NCBI GenBank assembly: GCA_003136515.1
Contig: PLEU01000121.1
Span: 1,632-6,909, forward strand
Direction: 5' to 3'
DNA length: 5,278 bases
DNA from: Spartobacteria bacterium
Lineage (GTDB): Bacteria; Verrucomicrobiota; Verrucomicrobiae; Chthoniobacterales; UBA6821
A model generated the notes under the pieces. The model did no database searches. It was not told the DNA's origin and saw only the letters and a list, made by a program, of their open reading frames with translations. The translations under genes were made by a program, and so were the position numbers. Positions 1 to 5,278 of this stretch are shown here, one piece after another (the first letter of the stretch is position 1; each line of letters begins with the position of its first letter).

Positions 1-921
1 GCCCAGGCTAACCTCACTCTCTCACGCACCATCGCCGACATGGTGGCGGCCCAGAAAGAATCGGGACTCGCTACCGAACCCGATCTGCTCGCGGCGCAAA
101 AAACCTGCTCCCAGGCTGAATTCGACCTATCGACGGCACAGCGTAACGTGGAGGTGACCCTTGGGGATCTCCGAGTCGCCACCGGACTTCCCGCCAATGC
201 CCCGCTGAGAGTGGCACTGCTTCCCGGACCTCAGATCGGCACAGACAATCCCGTGACCTCAAACAACCCGGCACCACTCGAAACCCTCACCGGAAAGGTT
301 GACCAACTCATTGACACCGCCCTCTCCCAGCGTCCCGATCTGGCTGCCAAAAAAGAGGAAGTGCTTGCCAGTGAGGCGGCAACTGGGCGTGCGAAGGCCG
401 ACTTCCTTCCCAAGCTCTCCCTTCAGGGGGATTACGAAAACTATTCCTTCGGCTATTACGCCAGTCAGGGCCCCTCCGCAGGCACTTACAAGGGCAACTA
501 TAACGAGGTTGGCGGATTTGCCGTTCTGAGCTGGGATCTCTTTGACGGATTTGAACGTGTGGAGAAGGTGAAGAAACGTCAGGCCGAGGAAGCTGAGGCG
601 CGCTCCGAGGCGGCCACCGCAGGGCTAGAAGCCACCCGCGATGTCTGGACGGCCTACAATAATTCGCTCAAAGCCCGCAAACAGGTCGCCTATGCAGCCA
701 ACGAGGCAGCCTCCGCCTCCGAAAATTTCTCCTCCCTGCATGCGGCCTTCACTAACGGCCTCGCCACTATCACCGACTTGCTAGCCGCTCAGAGTGCGCT
801 GGCCAATGCCCGCTTCGAGCAGGCCGGGGCACAAGCGGACTACCTGACAAGCCTCGCCGCCCTCTCACTCTCCATGGGCCAGTACACGCCCAGACCGACC
901 ACCAGCATTTCCACCCGATGA
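1..921 (+). CDS. TolC-family outer membrane efflux protein, 5'-truncated by the window
   Basis: This is the C-terminal 306 residues of a TolC/OEP-type outer-membrane channel, the exit duct of tripartite efflux or type I secretion systems. The frame is open from base 1, so the true start lies upstream; TolC proteins are usually 420-500 residues, so roughly 120-190 are missing. Two long alpha-helical hairpin regions show the internal repeat of the family. The first has GLATEPDLLAAQ (about residues 22-33) and the second GLATITDLLAAQ (about 253-264). Between them is the strand segment typical of TolC, with FLPKLSLQGDYENYSFGYY leading into LSWDLFDGFERVEKV. The chain ends just after the second hairpin (LAALSLSMG), so no C-terminal extension is present. 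It overlaps the next gene by 4 bp (ATGA). The partner membrane-fusion and pump genes would be expected upstream, outside the window. The family call is firm; the exported substrate cannot be told. Confidence 0.93.
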   Translation, partial: AQANLTLSRTIADMVAAQKESGLATEPDLLAAQKTCSQAEFDLSTAQRNVEVTLGDLRVATGLPANAPLRVALLPGPQIGTDNPVTSNNPAPLETLTGKVDQLIDTALSQRPDLAAKKEEVLASEAATGRAKADFLPKLSLQGDYENYSFGYYASQGPSAGTYKGNYNEVGGFAVLSWDLFDGFERVEKVKKRQAEEAEARSEAATAGLEATRDVWTAYNNSLKARKQVAYAANEAASASENFSSLHAAFTNGLATITDLLAAQSALANARFEQAGAQADYLTSLAALSLSMGQYTPRPTTSISTR

Positions 922-1955
922 CCACTCCTCACCCTCCCAGCATTCTTCGCTTTGGTATCGTTGGCACAGGCATGATCGCCTCCGTAGTTGCCAATGCGAT
1001 AGCCAAATCAAAAAATGCCCGCTTGGTAGCTGTTTCCAGTCGTCGCCTAGAAAATGCTCTTTCCTTCGTCTCGGAGCGATCTGGCACAGAGGCCGTCCAG
1101 GGTGTCGAGGCCCTGCTGGGACGTGCCGACATCGACGCCCTCTATCTGGCCATTCCGACCTCCGCAAAGGAAGAGATAGCCCTTGCCGCCATCGCCGCAG
1201 GCAAGCATGTCTTGGTAGACAAACCCTTCCTTAACGCCTCCTCCGTACAGCGCATCTCACAGGCCGCAGAAACTGCAGGAGTCCTCTTTATGGATGCCAC
1301 CCATTTTGTTCACCATCCGCGCACAGCTGCCATCCGGCAGGCCATTCCTAAACTGATCGGATCCCCCCGATCACTCCACACCGCCTTCTACTTCCCGATC
1401 TCGGATTCTTCGAATATCCGCTTCGACCCCACCCTTGAGCCAACAGGAGCCTTGGGGGACATGGCCTGGTATTCCATGCGGGCAGTGGTCGAATATCTCC
1501 AGCCGCAGGGTAAAATCACCAAGGCCGTGCTAGTTCCAGAACATTATCCAAATACCGGAGCCGTGATTCGCGTGTCAGGGCTGATCGCCTTTGAAACTGG
1601 TGAAGCCTCCACCTTCGACGCTGGATTCACGGCGGGGACGGCACTTCTCGATCTTCAACTCCTTGGCACCCACGGAGTGCTCTCCATGGATGATTTCGTC
1701 CTGAACTGGTCCGACAGCTTTGCCTTCAATCATACCGACATCCCCACGGGCTACTTTCATCGCAGCGGCATGGCCACCCGAGCGGACATCAGTTTCATCC
1801 CATCCCCTTCACACACAGCACAAGAGGTTCTCATGATCGAAACCTTCGCCACCCTGTCAACCGGCGAGCATCAACTCGAACGAGCACATTTCGCCGAAGC
1901 CTCCCTCCGAACCCAAGAGTACCTAGATGCCCTCCGAGCCTCCTCCAACTTCTGA
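918..1955 (+). CDS. Gfo/Idh/MocA-family NAD(P)-dependent oxidoreductase
   Basis: This 345-residue cytoplasmic dehydrogenase has the usual family length. The N-terminal Rossmann fold shows FGIVGTGMIA, with the dinucleotide-binding G16-x-G18-x-x-A21. The strand-end VLVDKPF carries the conserved Lys-Pro (K102-P103; EKP in most members). FMDATHFVHHPRTAAI (about 124-139) and GALGDMAWYSMRA (about 177-189) follow; the latter corresponds to the family's GGGxLxDxGxH motif, with Tyr185 where many members have the catalytic His. From memory these two motifs resemble the subgroup containing the plant protein At4g09670 and dihydrodiol or D-xylose dehydrogenase-like enzymes (FMDGTMWVHNPRT, GALGDAGWY), rather than inositol dehydrogenases. 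The substrate is probably a sugar or other polyol, but this is not determined. The ATG lies inside the stop region of the TolC gene (ATGA overlap) with no visible Shine-Dalgarno sequence, suggesting translational coupling. No lipid or signal sequence is seen. The family is certain; the substrate is unknown. Confidence 0.93.
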   Translation: MTTPHPPSILRFGIVGTGMIASVVANAIAKSKNARLVAVSSRRLENALSFVSERSGTEAVQGVEALLGRADIDALYLAIPTSAKEEIALAAIAAGKHVLVDKPFLNASSVQRISQAAETAGVLFMDATHFVHHPRTAAIRQAIPKLIGSPRSLHTAFYFPISDSSNIRFDPTLEPTGALGDMAWYSMRAVVEYLQPQGKITKAVLVPEHYPNTGAVIRVSGLIAFETGEASTFDAGFTAGTALLDLQLLGTHGVLSMDDFVLNWSDSFAFNHTDIPTGYFHRSGMATRADISFIPSPSHTAQEVLMIETFATLSTGEHQLERAHFAEASLRTQEYLDALRASSNF

Positions 1956-2021
1956 CACTCCCTCCCTCTGACTTCCGTTTTGCCGAGCTCACTTCAGGCC
2001 GTTAAACTCAATCTCGCCCTT
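1956..2021. other. Intergenic gap before the GH16 gene
   Basis: This short gap separates the TolC/oxidoreductase pair from the glycoside hydrolase genes. It is pyrimidine-rich just after the oxidoreductase stop (CTCCCTCCCTCTG). I see no convincing hairpin terminator with a T-run and no good -35/-10 pair. If the GH16 gene really starts at the TTG at 2124, the gap extends to 2123 and a promoter could lie in that longer stretch. A TTG at 1980 could also open the frame, but the residues it would add look non-coding. Confidence 0.4.
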
Positions 2022-2948
2022 ATGTTGCGATCAACCAAAAAGCAAGTGACAAGCTCAAAGATAGGGCAAGCTGCGCTTATCATCCGCCAAACGAGGAGTC
2101 TAGTTCCTAGGCAAACAACGCGATTGGACCGGCGAGTTTTCAGGCTGTTAAGCCTGCTCTTTGGGATCTGCCTGTTAATTGTCCAGTCCTCCAATGGGTC
2201 TGTGCTTCCGTTCAACTATGCTAAAAACAAACTCGGTTCGGACTGGGCCTTGGTGTTCAGTGACGATTTCGTCGGCACAAAGCTCGACACAACAAAATGG
2301 GCTCCCTACTGGTTCTCTGACGGCAACCTCAATCCCGGAAGCACCACCCGCGGTTATGCCTCCGATGTTACGGTAGATGGTCATCTCAACCTCAAACTTA
2401 GAAACTCCAATAACGGTGCGTGTCTCTCGTCATATCCCTACGGAGGTGCCAAGCGAGGATTCCAATTTACCTATGGCTATGCGGAGGCAAAAATCACGCT
2501 TCCAAAAAACGGAACCGTGATTGCGCATTGGCCGGCGTGGTGGCTCGACGGGCTGAATTGGCCTAAAGACGGCGAAATTGACATCATGGAAGGATTAAAC
2601 GGTAATGCTGCATGGCACTACCACTATGACGCTGGCGGTGGCCTTGACAGTCACCCAATCGGTGGCAGCGTTAATATGAGTCCTGGAACGCATATCTACG
2701 GTGTTAACTGGTATCCTGGCCATTTAGACTTTTACTATGACGGAGAGCTGGTTGCGTCGGCAACGAATGCCAGTTTGTCGGGGGGTGCGACGATCTCATC
2801 GAGCCCGATGTATCTGATCCTAGACTACGATGCGGGTTCAGGGCCGTTGCCTGTAACTATGGTGGTTGATTATGTGCGTGTCTTTCAGTCCACATTCCAC
2901 CGCTCTGGGCTCCGCCAAACAATGGACGCTCTTATTGAGCGGGAATGA
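2022..2948 (+). CDS. Secreted glycoside hydrolase family 16 (endo-beta-glucanase/galactanase type)
   Basis: The product is a GH16 retaining endo-glycosidase of the jelly-roll fold. The family cuts beta-1,3/1,4-glucans or galactans such as laminarin, lichenin, agar and carrageenan. From the ATG at 2022 it has 308 residues. A hydrophobic export segment, FRLLSLLFGICLLIVQSSNG, lies at about residues 40-59. The catalytic domain starts at WALVFSDDFVG and LDTTKWAPYW. It continues through FTYGYAEAKITLP and HWPAWWLDG to the signature GEIDIMEG, with nucleophile E185, D187 and acid/base E190, all present. It ends with the typical last strand VDYVRVFQ. The 19 residues after that strand look unrelated to the fold. 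The start is uncertain: the ATG gives an unusually long basic leader of about 35 residues, while the TTG at 2124 gives a compact signal peptide (MDRRVFRLLSLL). Neither has a good ribosome site; a GAGGAG at 2093-2098 is too far from 2124. The subfamily, and so the substrate, cannot be assigned by eye. Confidence 0.9.
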   Translation: MLRSTKKQVTSSKIGQAALIIRQTRSLVPRQTTRLDRRVFRLLSLLFGICLLIVQSSNGSVLPFNYAKNKLGSDWALVFSDDFVGTKLDTTKWAPYWFSDGNLNPGSTTRGYASDVTVDGHLNLKLRNSNNGACLSSYPYGGAKRGFQFTYGYAEAKITLPKNGTVIAHWPAWWLDGLNWPKDGEIDIMEGLNGNAAWHYHYDAGGGLDSHPIGGSVNMSPGTHIYGVNWYPGHLDFYYDGELVASATNASLSGGATISSSPMYLILDYDAGSGPLPVTMVVDYVRVFQSTFHRSGLRQTMDALIERE

Positions 2949-3041
2949 GATTTATATTGCAGACCAATGGAATAGTGAGCAAGCAAGCCGAGTACGGAGT
3001 AGGAACACGTCGTGCATAGTTGAAGACTTCACCATCCCCCA
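2949..3041. other. Gap between the GH16 and GH29 genes
   Basis: These 93 bp separate the GH16 stop from the GH29 GTG start. I see no Shine-Dalgarno sequence, no hairpin and no promoter of quality. The stretch is fully open in the frame +1 relative to GH16, and that frame ends in a TGA at 3043-3045 overlapping the GH29 start codon as GTGA. It may therefore be coding rather than spacer; see the findings. Confidence 0.4.
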
Positions 3042-4580
3042 GTGAGAAATCTACTTAAAGCAATTGTTCTTCTGGCCATCACCTGCCAGTTCGGTGAAAT
3101 TTCCGGAATAGCCTCTGAGCACCCCTCTGGCAGCATACGGCTGCCGGAGAGTGATTTTTACTGGAAAAATACAAAGGATTTCATCGAGGGCACTCCAATC
3201 CCGGAGTATCAACACGCTTCAGCGGCGGCATTCGAAGCGTTCCGGGATATGAAATACGGCGTGCGCATTCACTGGGGGATATATTCCATCTATGGAAAAC
3301 CGCACGAGTCCTGGCCTCTGCTAGGGATGTCATTTCCTGAAAAGCAGGTTTATCAGGAGTTATACAAAACATGGGACCCCAAGGGATTCAACGCCGAGGA
3401 ATGGATGAAACTCTTCGCAGATAATGGGGTGAAAATGTTTGCGATCACAGCCAAGCATCACGAAGGATTTTCGATGTTTGATACGAAAACACGCGTCCAT
3501 GAGCGCATGAACTGGATAGCTCCCGGAGGGCCGGCACTGGAAAAATGCGATATTGCCTACAGCATCATGGATACGCCGTTCAAACGCGATGTGATCAGGG
3601 AGCTCTGTAACGCCGCCCACCGGCATGGCATAAAAATCGATCTCTATTTCTCCAACCCTGACTGGTATGACACCGACTTCAGACCGTACGGATATGCCCC
3701 CGTGATGTTTCCCGACGTCTACGCTCATCCCGAGAAGTATGGCAACAATCTCGCTAAGGACTGGCCTGGCGCTATCTTTGCCATGGCGCCGGATCCCACT
3801 CCGCAGGAAGAAGCCCGCATGGTGGCCCGGCATCGCCAGCAGTTGAGCGAACTGCTGAGCAACTATGGCAAGATCGACATGGTTTGTCTGGATAACTGGT
3901 TTGGAAGGGAAAACTGGCCTCAGATGAGGCAAACCATCCTTTCACTTCGGAAGATCCAGCCCGACGTGATGTTCCGGGCACGAGGCATCGGCAATTACGG
4001 AGACTACTACACACCGGAAGGATTCACTCCCGGGAACAAGGAGAACACGGACATGCCATGGTTCGAAATTTTCCCGCTTGGCAGCTCCTTTTCCTATGAG
4101 CCCACTGCATCAAGTTACAAGGGAGGGGAATGGATCATCAGGACACTGGTGGACGTCGTGGCCAAAGGAGGCAACCTGATGGTTGGTATAGGACCTGATG
4201 CAAATGGGAAATTCCATCCCAGAGCCATTGAAAACCTCAAGGAGGCCGGCTCCTGGCTGAGAGTCAATGCTCAGGCTATTTACGCAACGAGGCCGAGAGA
4301 GGGGGATTTGTGGCATGAGGGAGAGGATATTCGCTTCACTCAAAGCAAGGATCACCAGACTTGCTATGTCCTGAGTATGAAATGGCCAGGTGAGACGTTG
4401 ACTCTCCATTCGGTGCATCCCAAGCCGGACTCGAACATCACCCTGTTAGGATATGCCAAACCTCTGGATTGGCATGATGATAACACGTCGGGGCTCGTTA
4501 TTCAGATTCCAAAAGAGCTTCAAAATGCATCCAATCGTCCATGCCGGTTTGTTTACTGCTTTAAGATGCTCCGATCATGA
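3042..4580 (+). CDS. Secreted alpha-L-fucosidase, glycoside hydrolase family 29
   Basis: The product is a 512-residue GH29 enzyme that releases terminal alpha-L-fucose from glycans by a retaining mechanism, probably in the periplasm or outside the cell. The GTG start is the only one possible upstream, because an in-frame TGA lies at 3021. It gives a good signal peptide, MRNLLKAIVLLAITCQFGE, with probable cleavage near SGIAS; the single Cys15 is only a weak lipobox match. Family motifs in order are: KYGVRIHWGIYS (71-82), ITAKHHEGFSMFD (135-147), the nucleophile region KIDMVCLDNWFG with D284, the RARGIGNYGDYYTPEGF segment (312-328), and KGGNLMVGIGPDANG (375-389) followed by the WLRVNAQAIYATRP helix end. 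The final 80 or so residues form the C-terminal beta domain. Most GH29 enzymes have Trp two residues before the nucleophile; here it is Cys282, so the enzyme looks divergent. No Shine-Dalgarno sequence precedes the start. Its neighbour GH16 suggests a shared glycan. The family is certain; the exact linkage is unknown. Confidence 0.93.
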   Translation: MRNLLKAIVLLAITCQFGEISGIASEHPSGSIRLPESDFYWKNTKDFIEGTPIPEYQHASAAAFEAFRDMKYGVRIHWGIYSIYGKPHESWPLLGMSFPEKQVYQELYKTWDPKGFNAEEWMKLFADNGVKMFAITAKHHEGFSMFDTKTRVHERMNWIAPGGPALEKCDIAYSIMDTPFKRDVIRELCNAAHRHGIKIDLYFSNPDWYDTDFRPYGYAPVMFPDVYAHPEKYGNNLAKDWPGAIFAMAPDPTPQEEARMVARHRQQLSELLSNYGKIDMVCLDNWFGRENWPQMRQTILSLRKIQPDVMFRARGIGNYGDYYTPEGFTPGNKENTDMPWFEIFPLGSSFSYEPTASSYKGGEWIIRTLVDVVAKGGNLMVGIGPDANGKFHPRAIENLKEAGSWLRVNAQAIYATRPREGDLWHEGEDIRFTQSKDHQTCYVLSMKWPGETLTLHSVHPKPDSNITLLGYAKPLDWHDDNTSGLVIQIPKELQNASNRPCRFVYCFKMLRS

Positions 4581-4605
4581 ACTCAATGAGATGACCATAG
4601 ATCGA

Positions 4606-4681
4606 ATCTACTTCCAGAGGCCATTTCTCATTCGCAGGCGACACTTCCTCTGCTCTGAAAGTCTGCCTCTGGTCTATAGAT
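4606..4681. repeat. Imperfect inverted repeat between GH29 and the small membrane protein gene
   Basis: The arms are 4606-4621 and 4665-4681. The inner 8 bp are perfect complements (CCAGAGGC at 4614-4621 against GCCTCTGG at 4665-4672), and the outer ends ATCTA/TAGAT (4606-4610 and 4677-4681) also pair, with a small mismatched bulge between. The centre is about 43 bp. The structure occupies most of the 125-bp gap after the fucosidase stop. It could form a long RNA hairpin or be the remnant of a small repeat element. There is no T-run for a classical terminator. Confidence 0.45.
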
Positions 4682-4705
4682 AACAGGCCACGCCTCCAAA
4701 CCTCC

Positions 4706-5074
4706 GTGGAAACCGTCATCCTGATTTTGGGCATCCTGCTAGCATGGCTGGTTCATCTCTGTATCGCAGTCATCCTCTCCATCCCGGTTGCCTATTTCAG
4801 CCGGAGGCGAGTTCCCTGGCACAGGCTCGATCTGCTGGCCTTTATCATCCCATTTTTTGCATGGTATCTGTTGATCTATTTTGGCCCGGACAAGGGTTTT
4901 CTAAACTGTTTTTTGGAGCCAGTCCTTCTGGCTTTAGCAGTGTTTGCAGCGACCTTGATCCGCGTGGTTATAGGAAACCGGATTCCAGAGAAGCGGTGCA
5001 GAGCGGGTCTGATCGGATCGTTGACTCTCCTAACCATAGGCATCTATTTCCTAGTGCCATCACTGCCGAACTGA
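4706..5074 (+). CDS. Small four-helix integral membrane protein of unknown function
   Basis: This 122-residue hydrophobic protein is not recognised as any named family. Four membrane segments can be read: about residues 4-31, 41-59, 70-90 and 100-118. Short basic loops separate some of them (FSRRRVPWHR after the first, RIPEKRCR after the third). By the positive-inside rule both basic loops would be cytoplasmic, placing the N- and C-termini in the periplasm. No catalytic motif is apparent. The GTG at 4706 was chosen because it is the only ATG, GTG or TTG between the in-frame stop at 4598 and the first helix; no Shine-Dalgarno sequence precedes it. A second long frame over the same bases (4744-5124) is Ser/Pro-rich and looks like a shadow. 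The gene lies 125 bp after the fucosidase on the same strand, but nothing ties it functionally to that gene. It ends 68 bp before a possible convergent gene. Confidence 0.65.
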   Translation: METVILILGILLAWLVHLCIAVILSIPVAYFSRRRVPWHRLDLLAFIIPFFAWYLLIYFGPDKGFLNCFLEPVLLALAVFAATLIRVVIGNRIPEKRCRAGLIGSLTLLTIGIYFLVPSLPN

Positions 5075-5095
5075 CACGTCATCCTTGGCCACCCG

Positions 5096-5116
5096 CTAGC
5101 ATATCAGTGGTGCTAG
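5096..5116. terminator. Weak hairpin between convergent genes
   Basis: CTAGCA at 5096-5101 and TGCTAG at 5111-5116 are perfect 6-bp inverted arms around a 9-base loop. They lie 21 bp after the membrane-protein stop and upstream of the putative convergent gene end. The position suits a bidirectional terminator, but the stem is short and no T-run follows on either side, so this is tentative. Confidence 0.25.
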
Positions 5117-5124
5117 GCAACTGA

Positions 5125-5191
5125 GGCTATAATCATCCATCCTCAATTGAGAGCCTTACCCCACCAGGAATCAGCATTGGCTATAATCATC
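5125..5191. repeat. 13-bp direct repeat pair GGCTATAATCATC
   Basis: The 13-mer GGCTATAATCATC occurs exactly at 5125-5137 and again at 5179-5191, spaced 54 bp start to start. The right copy lies inside the putative - strand reading frame and the left copy just beyond its stop. A 13-bp exact match this close is unlikely by chance. It could be a small duplication or a recombination scar, or part of a larger repeat cluster running off the window. Confidence 0.5.
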
Positions 5192-5278
5192 AAAATCAGC
5201 GCCCAAAGGCCTGTTTCATCATTGTTACTTTTGATGATTTTGGCAGCCAGCTTCTGCGATACCGTGAGTTTGCACGCT
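5143..5278 (-). CDS. Possible C-terminal fragment of a convergent gene, unknown function
   Basis: On the - strand a frame is open from the right-hand edge (first full codon at 5277) to a TGA at 5143-5145, giving 44 residues. The start would lie beyond the window. The sequence contains KLTVSQKLAAKIIKSNNDE, then a hydrophobic stretch GLWALILMIIANA, and ends DSWWGKALN. This composition reads like a real protein tail, with an amphipathic Lys/Ala-rich helix and a hydrophobic segment, but I do not recognise a family. An open frame of this length can also arise by chance. It would be convergent with the small membrane protein gene. The 10-bp inverted repeat noted here lies within it, which could instead mean the region is non-coding. 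Confidence 0.35.
   Translation of the reverse strand, partial: ACKLTVSQKLAAKIIKSNNDETGLWALILMIIANADSWWGKALN
5186..5238. repeat. 10-bp perfect inverted repeat near the right edge
   Basis: ATCATCAAAA at 5186-5195 is the exact reverse complement of TTTTGATGAT at 5229-5238, with 33 bases between. The left arm overlaps the right copy of the 13-bp direct repeat. A T-rich arm could act in termination, or the pair could mark a small repeat element. The AT-rich arms make a chance match somewhat more likely. Confidence 0.4.

Noticed and set aside
2879..3045. An insertion-sequence remnant between GH16 and GH29
   Set aside because: No terminal inverted repeats, target duplications or transposase-like residues can be seen. 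The open +1 frame is better treated as a possible frameshift or gene remnant.
3360..3932. A 190-codon open frame on the - strand inside the fucosidase gene
   Set aside because: It lies wholly within a well-supported GH29 gene with all catalytic motifs, and its translation shows no recognisable domain. It is an antisense shadow.
4453..4683. A 76-codon + strand frame overlapping the end of the fucosidase gene
   Set aside because: More than half of it is out-of-frame GH29 coding sequence and the rest covers the inverted repeat. The peptide has no family features.
4744..5124. A 126-codon frame with an ATG start overlapping the small membrane protein
   Set aside because: It is rich in Ser and Pro with no coherent structure, whereas the overlapping frame from 4706 encodes four clean membrane helices. 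Only one of the two is likely to be real.
5125..5191. The two TATAAT hexamers at 5128-5133 and 5182-5187 as -10 promoter elements
   Set aside because: At 17-bp spacing the upstream hexamers (CAGTGG and CCCCAC) do not resemble TTGACA, and no + strand gene starts downstream within the window.

Overview
The window reads as chromosomal DNA from a Gram-negative bacterium. It holds the 3' part of a TolC-type outer-membrane efflux gene and two genes for apparently exported glycoside hydrolases. Base composition is moderate, with the first two genes visibly more GC-rich than the GH16 gene. None of the starts I chose is preceded by a clear Shine-Dalgarno sequence, and two of the five genes start with GTG. 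A carbohydrate-degrading, SD-poor lineage such as Verrucomicrobiota would fit, but that is inference and nothing here proves it.

Layout: all main genes lie on the + strand. (1) 1-921: C-terminal two thirds of a TolC-family outer-membrane protein, cut by the window edge. (2) 918-1955: a Gfo/Idh/MocA-family NAD(P)-dependent oxidoreductase that overlaps gene 1 by an ATGA, so the two are probably co-translated. (3) About 2022-2948: a family 16 glycoside hydrolase with a hydrophobic export signal and an intact catalytic motif; its true start is uncertain. (4) 3042-4580: a family 29 alpha-L-fucosidase-type enzyme with a signal peptide. (5) 4706-5074: a small four-helix membrane protein of unknown function. 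(6) 5143-5278: a possible C-terminal fragment of a convergent gene on the - strand.

The GH16 and GH29 genes plausibly form a small glycan-degradation cassette. GH16 would cut an internal beta-glycosidic backbone and GH29 would remove alpha-L-fucose. No SusC/D, transporter, sulfatase or regulator is visible to confirm this. The upstream TolC/oxidoreductase pair looks like the end of a separate operon.

No CRISPR array, RNA gene, complete IS element or clear novel defence system was found. Points for a second look are: a +1 reading frame at the end of the GH16 gene whose stop overlaps the GH29 start as GTGA; an imperfect inverted repeat of about 76 bp between genes 4 and 5; and a cluster of direct and inverted repeats at the right-hand end.
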